16,342 nucleotides of DNA, from the NCBI GenBank assembly GCA_039798705.1, contig JBDKFN010000040.1, positions 1-16,342 on the forward strand. Reading direction: 5' to 3'. Made by a program: the position numbers and the translations under genes. This document shows positions 1 through 7,034 of this stretch, one piece after another. Numbering within the stretch: position 1 is the stretch's first letter; each line of letters starts with the position of its first letter. This DNA is from CAIKLP01 sp039798705 (GTDB lineage Bacteria > Bacteroidota > Bacteroidia > Sphingobacteriales > Sphingobacteriaceae). Under the pieces are notes generated by a model. That model was not told where the DNA came from, did not search any database, and saw only the letters and a list, made by a program, of their open reading frames with translations.

Positions 1-153
1 TGCTTATATAGTAGATTAAATAATAAATAAGGTTGAATTCAACGAACAAAGAATTGTTTAAGGTTTTATCGTTAATAATTACCCCCTTTTGTGAATAAAT
101 TATTTAGGGCTAAAGGTCTTAATTGTTTATTTTTGAAAATATTAATTTGGAAT

Positions 154-666
154 ATGAACACAAATAAAAATCAGCTGATAACGTTATCTACAATGGTTGC
201 AATGGCAGCAGCTACCCGTTTTTTACCTCACCCTCCTAATTTTACTGCAATTGGTGGTATGGCATTATTTGGTGCCGCAACTTTAAACAATAAGAAATTA
301 GCACTAATGGTACCAGTTTTGGCCATGGTTATTTCAGATTTATTTATCCCTAACGGATTTGATTTTGCGGTATATGCAGCATTTATTGCTATCGCAGCAT
401 TGGGTATTTATATTAGAAATAAAAAAGGTGTCATGCCTGTAATTGCAGGTTCATTAGCTGCATCTGTGATATTCTTTGTGATAAGCAATTTTGCAGTTTG
501 GGCAAGCCAAGCAATGTATGCGAAAAATGCTATTGGTTTAATGACTTGTTTCGAAGCAGCTATTCCATTTTTCCCAAATACCATCGCAGGTGATTTATTC
601 TTCAGCTCTTTGTTATTTGCATCTTATGCTATGATTAAAAAAACCAATCTTGTTATTGTAAAATAA
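154..666 (+). CDS. DUF6580-like small integral membrane protein, putative transporter
   Basis: A hydrophobic protein of 170 aa with about five or six membrane segments, a short basic N-terminus and a short basic C-terminal tail. The conserved early stretch ATRFLPHPPNFTAIGGMALF and the later FFPNTIAGDLFFSSLLF resemble the DUF6580 family, which is annotated as putative transport proteins related in fold to the substrate-binding (S) subunits of ECF vitamin transporters. I recognise this from memory. I chose the ATG at 154 over an upstream in-frame GTG at 91, because the family-like sequence begins after 154 and the extra 21 residues look like translated leader. It is convergent with a B12 receptor/lipoprotein pair and shares their terminator, which hints at a vitamin role but does not prove it. 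There is a single cysteine, in the segment LMTCFEA. Bases 1-153 upstream hold no gene or riboswitch that I can recognise. Confidence 0.75.
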   Translation: MNTNKNQLITLSTMVAMAAATRFLPHPPNFTAIGGMALFGAATLNNKKLALMVPVLAMVISDLFIPNGFDFAVYAAFIAIAALGIYIRNKKGVMPVIAGSLAASVIFFVISNFAVWASQAMYAKNAIGLMTCFEAAIPFFPNTIAGDLFFSSLLFASYAMIKKTNLVIVK

Positions 667-684
667 CAGCAAATAATATTTCAT

Positions 685-720
685 AAAAAAAGACCAAATA
701 ATATTATTTGGTCTTTTTTT
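685..720. terminator. Bidirectional intrinsic terminator between DUF6580 gene and btuG
   Basis: This is a perfect 36-nt inverted repeat. Seven A residues precede gaccaaataat, which is followed immediately by its complement attatttggtc and seven T residues. It can form an 8-11 bp stem with a U-tract on either strand. It lies between the stop of the plus-strand membrane protein (666) and the stop of the minus-strand lipoprotein (740), so it can end both convergent transcripts. Confidence 0.9.
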
Positions 721-739
721 ATGTCTATGCTTTTAGCTT

Positions 740-1813
740 TTATTGAAGGTGAATACCATTGGGAACTTTGCCCACTCTTATGGAATCTATTAGTACTCCA
801 CTGTTACTATTATATCTCCACATTAATCCATCTTGGCTAAAATCTAAGGGATCTGCGGCGTAGATTTTATCATCTAATGGATCTATTCCAATACCATAGA
901 AATAGCCAGCTACAAATGGACTCATCGGCATGGCGTTGTCATTGATACTTACTTTATATATACCATTATTTGCACCATCTATAGCCGTATTGATTAATAA
1001 ATTCAATTTATCATTCGTTATCGCTAATTTATCTGGATGGTCACCTTGCACTCCTATCATTATTTTAGTTGCAATCGATTGCGAGTGCTTATTTAATTTA
1101 ACTAACGCTCCTTTTGTATCGTCTTCTTTCAACCCAAAATCTTTGTAATCTCCACGACAAAGAACCCAAATATCATTATTGGCATCGAGTGCAAAAGCAA
1201 TTGGTGCATCTCCTACAATTATGTTTTTAACAACTTGATTGGTATTGATATTGATAATACTGATTGTACTATCATTAATATAACCACCAGAATTTGCAAC
1301 ATATAAAAAACTATCTACTAAAATTAAGGCTTCTGGACCTTCACCAACTGAAATACTGGCAACAATGGTATTGGTTTTTAAGTTGATTTCTTTTACAGAA
1401 TTACTAACCCAATCAGCAACAAAACCCCTTGTTTCATTGATACCGAGGAAACATCTTGGAGATGAAAAGCCGTTGATACTGGCTTCTGATTTAAAAGTTT
1501 TAGCATTAATAACCTCAACTTTTGCAGAACCATTTAAAACAATATAACCTTTGTTTTTAAAAATAGTCATGGATTGTGCCACATCGCCCAGTGGTCTGCC
1601 ATTAACAGTTTCAAAAACATTTTTAATTAAACGATTAGAATCTCTTTGGTAAAAATCGATACTGGCATTTCCCACGCCAAAATTTCCTTCGTTGATGATG
1701 AAAACTCCTTTGTCAAATGCTAAATTTGGGTCAATGGGAGTTGGTGTAGGTTCGTCTGTGCAAGCTTGCAAACAAATCGCAAGAATGGCTACTATTCTTA
1801 ATTTAATTTTCAT
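740..1813 (-). CDS. btuG: BtuG-like surface lipoprotein, YncE/DUF5074-type beta-propeller
   Basis: A 357-aa lipoprotein. The N-terminal signal peptide ends in the lipobox LQAC with the modified cysteine at residue 18. The acidic residues just after it (CTDE) fit the Bacteroidota export signal that places lipoproteins on the outer face of the outer membrane. The rest is a run of short beta repeats (phrases such as VEVINAKTFK, VKEINLKTNTIVASI and IININTNQVVKNIIVGDAP) typical of YncE-like seven-bladed propellers. In gut Bacteroides, BtuG proteins of this architecture bind B12 with high affinity and cap the BtuB receptor. The start lies 3 nt after the stop of the btuB-like gene, so the two are almost certainly co-transcribed below the cobalamin riboswitch. 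The B12 assignment rests on this context; similar propeller lipoproteins accompany other TonB receptors. Confidence 0.82.
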   Translation of the reverse strand: MKIKLRIVAILAICLQACTDEPTPTPIDPNLAFDKGVFIINEGNFGVGNASIDFYQRDSNRLIKNVFETVNGRPLGDVAQSMTIFKNKGYIVLNGSAKVEVINAKTFKSEASINGFSSPRCFLGINETRGFVADWVSNSVKEINLKTNTIVASISVGEGPEALILVDSFLYVANSGGYINDSTISIININTNQVVKNIIVGDAPIAFALDANNDIWVLCRGDYKDFGLKEDDTKGALVKLNKHSQSIATKIMIGVQGDHPDKLAITNDKLNLLINTAIDGANNGIYKVSINDNAMPMSPFVAGYFYGIGIDPLDDKIYAADPLDFSQDGLMWRYNSNSGVLIDSIRVGKVPNGIHLQ

Positions 1814-1816
1814 ATG

Positions 1817-3724
1817 TTAATTGTTTAAATATAATTGAAGGTTAATGCTAAATACCCTTCCAGGTAAAGGTCTGTAAGGAATCGATTCTATGTTTTTATT
1901 GCCAATGTTTTCCACTCTGAATAAAATTTGATATTGGTTATCTTGGTGTAAAAACAATTGTCCAAATGCGATATCATGTAATAAATAAGTAGGTAAAAAC
2001 TGTTTATTATCCGAGCTAGTATACCTAAATCCATTGTAATTGAAGCTATATTGAAACCAAGTATTACGACGACTTAATTTCAACATTAAACTACTCTTAT
2101 TGATGGGTACATATATCAATTGTTTGCCAAAGCTTTGATCATTTGAACTCATCGATTTAGAATTGATTGCATGGTTAATTGAAAAATTATAATTGGTTTG
2201 GAAATAAAATTCGCCCAATTTTCTATTCATAGTTGCAATCAACTCTAAGCCATAGATATTTACCTGCCTTAAGTTCTGAGGTGTCCAAATGCCATTTTCA
2301 ATTGCAGCAGGTTGCCACAGAATCCAATTTTTGATCGTTCCATAATAGGTGTTTAATGAAATTAAATCACTGTTCTTTTTATACTTAAGATTCAGGTCTA
2401 TTTCAAATCCTTGCTCTGCAAGTAAGCTGGGGTTGCCTCCTGGTTGCCAATACAAATCATTTAAACTTGGTAGGTTATAGTTTTTACTCATCCCTAAACC
2501 AATTGCAATGTCTTTATTCAATAGGTTTTTTTTATTGAAAGAAATTTGAGAAGCAAATAAATTTTTACGAAGCGCATATTCATATCGGTTGATGAAATCG
2601 ATTGTCCAATTACTTTTTAAAATGAATTCTTCGTTAATAGCTAATGAATTTCTGAATCGATATTGATACTTACCATAATCGGCAATACTTGCGCCCTCAT
2701 AAATACTGGAAAGATTAATTTGTTCATTTCTTCGTACAAAATTTCTAGCATAAGCAAATTCAAAATTGATGGCATCAAAAGTGCTTTTAGAATTTAACAA
2801 TTCTAAATTTGTAGACCCAGCTTTTATTCTATTGACATATCGTATATATTCTCTGTTATGTCCTAAAGTCCATTTATAGCGGTGAAAGCTATTTTTAATG
2901 GTTGAATATGATGCGATATTTCGCAGCGAATGGTCTAATTGGTAGGCTGTTTGGTTTCTATTAAATATTGGTGGCCCTATATTTCGATCACTTTCTTGGT
3001 ACCATGAATGTAAAGTGAATAATGACCTCGAATTTATTTGATAATATAATTGATGAATGATTCCACCTGATTTCACTTCTGCATTAATTTGATTTTGCTT
3101 AGGATTATTGAATTGTGTGTAATTCGAAAAGCGATAATGATTCTGATTGTTTAAATAATTTAATGTAAAAATTGAACGTATTTTTTCCTTCCCGAATTTT
3201 ACGTTTAACTGACTGATTGCAGCGTCAGTACTCGCATAAGTTTGAGAAAAAGAGATCTTGTTGCTTTTATTTTCAAATGGATTATTTGTATTTAATAAGA
3301 TAACACCTCCCATTGCAGCAGATCCATATTCTGCAGATGCTGCACCATATTGAATCTCAATTTTATCACTGCTATTTGTTGGGATGGTTGAAAAATCCAG
3401 AAGCCCCAACATAGAGGAACCTATGCTTAAGCCATTCCATAATACTTTTGTATGGTTTGCATTGGTACCTCTAAAGCTAATAGTACTTGAACCTCCAGCA
3501 CCATAATTCTTAAAACTAATGGTACTGGCATTTGTCAGTAAATCACTTAAAGAGGTATAATTAGATTTTAAAAAGTTTGAAATATATAAGGCATTGAGTT
3601 TTTTTGGTTCATCGGATTTAATGACGATCAATACTTGATTCACTTTTACAGTATCAGTTATAGGATGTGACCATCCGTTAATGAAAACTAATAAAAAAGA
3701 AATTGTCCAAATATAATGCTTCAT
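1817..3724 (-). CDS. btuB: BtuB-like TonB-dependent vitamin B12 receptor
   Basis: A 635-aa outer-membrane receptor with a signal peptide (about residues 1-20) and a possible TonB box around NQVLIVIK (29-36). A plug domain spans roughly 45-155 and contains the typical stretches ISFRGTNANHTKVLWNG, KIEIQYGAASAEYGSAAMGG and VILLNTN. A 22-strand-type barrel follows to the C-terminus, which ends in LPGRVFSINLQLYLNN, the closing strand typical of TonB receptors. The length is close to E. coli BtuB (about 600 aa) and it lacks the N-terminal carboxypeptidase-like extension of SusC proteins. Specificity for cobalamin is inferred from the cobalamin riboswitch directly upstream and the BtuG-like gene directly downstream. 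The protein takes up the vitamin across the outer membrane using TonB energy. No inner-membrane BtuCDF genes are in the window. Confidence 0.88.
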   Translation of the reverse strand: MKHYIWTISFLLVFINGWSHPITDTVKVNQVLIVIKSDEPKKLNALYISNFLKSNYTSLSDLLTNASTISFKNYGAGGSSTISFRGTNANHTKVLWNGLSIGSSMLGLLDFSTIPTNSSDKIEIQYGAASAEYGSAAMGGVILLNTNNPFENKSNKISFSQTYASTDAAISQLNVKFGKEKIRSIFTLNYLNNQNHYRFSNYTQFNNPKQNQINAEVKSGGIIHQLYYQINSRSLFTLHSWYQESDRNIGPPIFNRNQTAYQLDHSLRNIASYSTIKNSFHRYKWTLGHNREYIRYVNRIKAGSTNLELLNSKSTFDAINFEFAYARNFVRRNEQINLSSIYEGASIADYGKYQYRFRNSLAINEEFILKSNWTIDFINRYEYALRKNLFASQISFNKKNLLNKDIAIGLGMSKNYNLPSLNDLYWQPGGNPSLLAEQGFEIDLNLKYKKNSDLISLNTYYGTIKNWILWQPAAIENGIWTPQNLRQVNIYGLELIATMNRKLGEFYFQTNYNFSINHAINSKSMSSNDQSFGKQLIYVPINKSSLMLKLSRRNTWFQYSFNYNGFRYTSSDNKQFLPTYLLHDIAFGQLFLHQDNQYQILFRVENIGNKNIESIPYRPLPGRVFSINLQLYLNN

Positions 3725-3833
3725 TTTTGCCTTAAAAGGCTTTCAAAAAAGAGAGAAAATAAAGACAAATACCGTTAATACAACGTGAATTATATCTCAT
3801 GCTTCTATCCCCGAAAGCTGTGATTTAAAAATA

Positions 3834-3986
3834 CAAGGCAGGTCTTCTGACTTACTCTTTATCATTCGCCTTCCCAATTTCTTAGTGGCTTAGAATGAAT
3901 GATAATCTATAGAGCTTACAGCAGCGGGTCTGTTTCGGATTTACACCGAATTCCCTTTTAATTCCGACATAATCGGAAACCATTGT
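3834..3986 (-). ncRNA. Cobalamin (B12) riboswitch in the btuB leader
   Basis: Read on the minus strand, the conserved elements come in the expected order. A P2-type hairpin with TTCCGA/TCGGAA arms (about 3962-3978) is followed by AAAGGGAA and GGTGTAAATCC (3940s), then ACAGACCCGC and TGCTGTAAGC (about 3914-3933). GCCACT (3884-3889) and TGGGAAGGC (about 3868-3876) come next, and the B12 box AGTCAGAAGACCTGCC (3837-3852) closes the core. These match the cobalamin riboswitch consensus very well. It should lower btuB-btuG expression when B12 is plentiful. About 110 nt separate it from the btuB start. I see no strong intrinsic terminator in that interval, so control at translation initiation is more likely. 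Together with its promoter it accounts for most of the gene-free stretch 3725-4055. Confidence 0.95.
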
Positions 3987-3990
3987 ATTG

Positions 3991-3998
3991 CAAAAGTA
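3991..3998 (-). promoter_or_regulatory. Candidate -7 promoter box for riboswitch-btuB-btuG
   Basis: The minus strand reads TACTTTTG here, an exact match to the Bacteroidota -7 consensus TAnnTTTG. It lies just upstream of the first helix of the riboswitch, so transcription would begin within a few bases of the aptamer start. I do not see a convincing -33 TTTG at the usual spacing, so the call rests on the -7 box and its position. Confidence 0.5.
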
Positions 3999-4055
3999 AT
4001 ATAATTAAACCTGGAATGATTTTAATTTAATAAACAACCTGTGGAAAAATAGTAC

Positions 4056-4823
4056 TTAATTGTTTTGGGCTTCTTTGATGAGCTTTTCTGATAGCTCTTT
4101 ACCTAAATAGCCATCTATTACCTTGTGAACTAAATATAAAATTGGAGTCATCGCTATTGCTATGATAAATTTATAAATGTAACCAACCAATCCTACAGCA
4201 AATATTTGTTTTAAAGTCCAATTTCCGCCAATGTAAAAGGCTATAAATATCACTACGAAGCTATCTACCAATTGAGAAACAACGGTTGATCCTGTAGCCC
4301 TTAACCATAATCCTTTTTCTCCAGTTCTGTCTTTTATCCAATGAAATATCGTTACATCAATTATTTGACCAACCATAAAAGCCGTGATGGAACCAATGAT
4401 AATCCAAAGACCCTGCCCTAGCACCGAATTGTAAGCTAAATTCATGTCAATGGTTAAGCCATTTGTCAATTGTTTATTTATCCAAAATTCAGCCGGTACC
4501 AATTGTATGGATGAATAGACTGTTAAAAATCCATAGGCAATCATGGTAACTGCTATATATGATAAGGTTTTCACACCTTTTGTACCAAAATATTCATTGA
4601 TTAAATCTGTCATGATGAAAACGATGGGCCAATTCAAAACCCCAGCAGACATATTTAACGAAAGGTGATCAATTCCAAATAAACTTATGTCTAATGGTTT
4701 CCATCCAAGAGTTCCTTCTACTGAAAATATCTTCACGCCTATGAATTCTGCAATAATTGCATTGGCAATAAAAAAACAAGATAAAATGATAAACAGTTTC
4801 GTTTCTTTTGTTTTAAAAATCAT
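4056..4823 (-). CDS. yhhQ: Queuosine precursor transporter (YhhQ / VUT family)
   Basis: A 255-aa inner-membrane protein with about six or seven hydrophobic segments. Two conserved blocks identify the family: MTDLINEYFG at 71-80 and the SQLVDSFVVIFIAFYIGG segment at 183-200, with GQIIDVTIFHWIK (152-164) between them. In E. coli YhhQ imports 7-cyano- and 7-aminomethyl-7-deazaguanine, precursors of the tRNA nucleoside queuosine. Older annotations call the family DUF165 or 'vitamin uptake transporter'. The start at 4823 gives the usual length and a short lysine-containing N-terminus before the first membrane segment. The gene is divergent from yafV with only 10 bp between start codons, and no preQ1 riboswitch can fit in that gap. 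No obvious terminator follows its stop before the btuB promoter. Confidence 0.92.
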   Translation of the reverse strand: MIFKTKETKLFIILSCFFIANAIIAEFIGVKIFSVEGTLGWKPLDISLFGIDHLSLNMSAGVLNWPIVFIMTDLINEYFGTKGVKTLSYIAVTMIAYGFLTVYSSIQLVPAEFWINKQLTNGLTIDMNLAYNSVLGQGLWIIIGSITAFMVGQIIDVTIFHWIKDRTGEKGLWLRATGSTVVSQLVDSFVVIFIAFYIGGNWTLKQIFAVGLVGYIYKFIIAIAMTPILYLVHKVIDGYLGKELSEKLIKEAQNN

Positions 4824-4830
4824 AATTTTG
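4823..4830 (+). promoter_or_regulatory. Candidate -7 box for yafV, giving a near-leaderless mRNA
   Basis: The plus strand reads TAATTTTG, a full match to the Bacteroidota -7 pattern TAnnTTTG, and ends 3 nt before the yafV ATG at 4834. Transcription starting about 5 nt downstream would give an mRNA with essentially no leader. No -33 element at standard spacing is clear (a TTTG at 4807-4810 is too close), so the call is tentative. The box overlaps the start codon of the divergent queuosine transporter gene. Confidence 0.35.
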
Positions 4831-4833
4831 AAT

Positions 4834-5589
4834 ATGGATCAATTAAAGGTAACAATTATTCAAAGTAATTTATACTGGGAAGATAAGTTGAAAAATCGGA
4901 AAATGTTTGCCGAAAAGATCAATAAATTCACTGAACACGCTCATATTTTCCTTTTACCAGAAATGTTTACCACTGGTTTTACCATGAATGCTGCTGCTTT
5001 TGCAGAGGAAATGAATGGTGATACCGTTTCTTGGATGCGCGAATTAGCGATGACTAAAAATGCGGTCATTGCTGGAAGTGTCATTATCAAAGAAAACAAC
5101 CAATATTTTAATCGATTTATTTGGATGCAACCCGATAGCATTTGCATTACATACGATAAAAAGCATTTATTTGGAATGGCAGATGAACCTAAAAATTATG
5201 CACCAGGAAAAGAAGCTATTTTAATAGATTATTTAGGTTGGAAAATTAAACCCATTATTTGTTATGATTTAAGATTTCCAACTTGGTGTAGAAATAAAGA
5301 GGATTATGATGTGTTATTAGTAGTAGCCAATTGGCCTACCAAAAGAATTTCTCATTGGGATGCATTGTTAAAAGCAAGGGCAATAGAGAACCAAACATAC
5401 GTGGTTGCATGTAATCGTGTAGGCCTAGATGTCAATGAAATTGAGCATAATGGCCATTCGGCTATATTTGATCCTTATGGTGAAGAATTGTATTTTTCGG
5501 ATGAGGCTAGCATTGAAAATATAGATTTAAGTAAATCTCATTTACAATTAATTCGCCGTCAATATCCATTTTTAAGAGATAGAGATTAA
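4834..5589 (+). CDS. yafV: Omega-amidase of the YafV/Nit2 type (nitrilase superfamily)
   Basis: A 251-aa cytoplasmic carbon-nitrogen hydrolase. The nitrilase catalytic triad is visible: Glu43 in LLPEMFTTGF, Lys109 in YDKKHLF and Cys143 in IICYDLRFP. The signature YDKKHLFGMADEP and the length are typical of YafV and Nit2, which hydrolyse 2-oxoglutaramate and 2-oxosuccinamate. These are the deaminated forms of glutamine and asparagine, also formed by transaminases that salvage 2-oxo acids. The ATG at 4834 is preferred over upstream in-frame starts within the divergent transporter gene, because the conserved beta strand LKVTIIQSNLYWED starts just after it. The gene ends 7 nt before the stop of a convergent acyltransferase gene, and I see no terminator there. 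Confidence 0.92.
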   Translation: MDQLKVTIIQSNLYWEDKLKNRKMFAEKINKFTEHAHIFLLPEMFTTGFTMNAAAFAEEMNGDTVSWMRELAMTKNAVIAGSVIIKENNQYFNRFIWMQPDSICITYDKKHLFGMADEPKNYAPGKEAILIDYLGWKIKPIICYDLRFPTWCRNKEDYDVLLVVANWPTKRISHWDALLKARAIENQTYVVACNRVGLDVNEIEHNGHSAIFDPYGEELYFSDEASIENIDLSKSHLQLIRRQYPFLRDRD

Positions 5590-5596
5590 ATTTTTT

Positions 5597-6217
5597 TTAA
5601 TTAATTCTAACTTGCTTTTTTTTAGCTAAGCTATAATGTTGATTGATCAATGCTGATAAATTTTCAAAATTGATGTTTTTATTTGTGCCGCAATCCAATA
5701 AATTCAAAGTAATACTCGGTTTAAAAGATTCGAAATAGTCCATCATATTAGCACAGAATATAATTTGACAATCGCCTTTGATTTGTTTAATCAGGTATTC
5801 ATATCCTTTTTCGAGGTGAATTTGCTCGCAATGCATTGATTCTAATGCTCCTTGAGGAAATAATACCAATGCGTTTTTTGAGTCATTTAACAGTGAAGCT
5901 GCATATTGTAAGCTATTCAAACTTTCTCTTGAAGATTTTTTAATCGAAAAACCGCCCAAATAGCTAATCCATTTTCTTTTTTGCAAATGATCTTCTTGCA
6001 TCATTATGTGAAATTGCTTTTTTAAATGACTATCTATTAAATAACCAGCAATAAATCCATCCCACCACGAAAAATGATTACATAAAAGTAATACAGAATG
6101 ATTTTCTCGAATTGGAATATCATTCACAATTATCTTATTGAATTTTTTTGCAAAAACCTGATTTAAGATGAATGCAAAAAAACGAGAAAATAATTTATTC
6201 CTTTTTGCTTTGATCAT
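5597..6217 (-). CDS. PlsC-like lysophospholipid acyltransferase family protein
   Basis: A 206-aa protein of the glycerolipid acyltransferase superfamily. The catalytic HX4D motif is seen as NHFSWWDG (His48, Asp53), and a motif-III-like LFPQGALES follows at 119-127, where phosphate binding is usual. A hydrophobic, basic N-terminus suggests peripheral membrane association. The family moves acyl groups onto lysophospholipids or other acceptors; the true acceptor cannot be read from the sequence. Its start overlaps the stop of the preceding alpha/beta hydrolase gene by 4 nt (ATGA), so the two are translationally coupled. It is the last gene of the minus-strand kynurenine operon. No step of kynurenine degradation needs an acyltransferase, so it may serve lipid metabolism and only share the transcript. 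Confidence 0.8.
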   Translation of the reverse strand: MIKAKRNKLFSRFFAFILNQVFAKKFNKIIVNDIPIRENHSVLLLCNHFSWWDGFIAGYLIDSHLKKQFHIMMQEDHLQKRKWISYLGGFSIKKSSRESLNSLQYAASLLNDSKNALVLFPQGALESMHCEQIHLEKGYEYLIKQIKGDCQIIFCANMMDYFESFKPSITLNLLDCGTNKNINFENLSALINQHYSLAKKKQVRIN

Positions 6218-7029
6218 TTCAATTTATTTAATTCTTCGTCTAAGCTAGGTAATAACAGATAATGACCAAAATCAAATTCAAAAACAGCCTTTTTAGCATA
6301 ATTGAGAAGGAATTTATGAGCAACAGTCTTTGGAAATAATTGATCGTTTTTACCGAAAATTAATACTGTTGGTATTTCATATTTCCGAATATTAGATTCA
6401 ATAGAAAATATATTTGGTACAATATTTTTTTGATAGGTCAAGCAATTATATACCTGTTTTCTTTTTTCTAAGGTATCGATTTCAGCATATGCAATTCCAA
6501 ATAATTCATCATTTAAAAATTTTAACCAATTGGTAATTTTTAAAAGCTGTGGTAAAAAGCTATTGTGAAAAGTAATTTTTCGGAATAAATAATTCGCAAT
6601 TTGATTAGATGAAATGGCTTTTAAAAAAGAATTTGGTTGAATGCCATCTGGTGCAAATAAATAAATTTGATTGATTCGGTCAGCGTAAAATTCTACTAAA
6701 CTTAAGGCGAAATTACTACCAATGGAATAACCTGCTACTGCAAACTTATTTATCGAAAAATGCACTAATAAGGGCTCTATAAGCTTTTTGAGGTCGTTTT
6801 TTAAAAAACCTTTTTGAATATTTTTCAAACTTGGTTTGGCTATTGTTGATCCTTCATGAAAAAAAAGATTGATGCCAATTACTTTATATTTTGAAAGCAA
6901 ATATTTTGGTAAATTTTGAAACTGTTTACCGTTCATACCATAACCATGAAATGCAAAAAGGTATTGATCCCCATCACCATATTCATGGTAAACAATGGTT
7001 CCAATACCTTCTACTTCATAGCTGCTCAT
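6214..7029 (-). CDS. Alpha/beta hydrolase, substrate unknown
   Basis: A 271-aa alpha/beta-fold hydrolase. An oxyanion-region motif HGYGMNG lies at 28-34, the nucleophile elbow GYSIG has Ser102, and an acid (Asp229 in FGKNDQLFP) and His256 (FGHYLL) complete the triad. There is no signal peptide, so it is probably cytoplasmic. It starts 5 nt after the 2-aminomuconate deaminase stop and overlaps the acyltransferase start by 4 nt, in an apparent five-gene operon. A role as kynurenine formamidase is tempting because that activity is missing here, but the HGGxW motif of the animal-type alpha/beta formamidase is absent. A C-C bond hydrolase of ring-cleavage products or a lipid/ester hydrolase paired with the acyltransferase is also possible. 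Confidence 0.8.
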   Translation of the reverse strand: MSSYEVEGIGTIVYHEYGDGDQYLFAFHGYGMNGKQFQNLPKYLLSKYKVIGINLFFHEGSTIAKPSLKNIQKGFLKNDLKKLIEPLLVHFSINKFAVAGYSIGSNFALSLVEFYADRINQIYLFAPDGIQPNSFLKAISSNQIANYLFRKITFHNSFLPQLLKITNWLKFLNDELFGIAYAEIDTLEKRKQVYNCLTYQKNIVPNIFSIESNIRKYEIPTVLIFGKNDQLFPKTVAHKFLLNYAKKAVFEFDFGHYLLLPSLDEELNKLK

Positions 7030-7034
7030 TTAAA

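Noticed and set aside
32..43. Perfect 12-bp palindrome GTTGAATTCAAC near the window start
   Set aside because: A few such palindromes are expected by chance in 16 kb, and no second copy or promoter geometry supports an operator.
91..153. GTG start extending the DUF6580-like protein by 21 residues
   Set aside because: The added residues do not look like part of the family, and a promoter-like box lies directly before the ATG at 154.
4824..4833. preQ1 riboswitch before the queuosine precursor transporter
   Set aside because: Only 10 bp separate it from the divergent gene, and no preQ1-type pseudoknot is visible within the neighbouring coding sequence.
4834..5589. Omega-amidase as part of the kynurenine pathway through kynurenine/glutamine transaminase
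   Set aside because: It is on the opposite strand outside the operon and no such transaminase is present; the link known in animals is not supported here.
6214..7029. Firm naming of the hydrolase as kynurenine formamidase
   Set aside because: The HGGxW motif of the alpha/beta-type formamidase is missing and a generic hydrolase fits equally well; kept only as a hypothesis.
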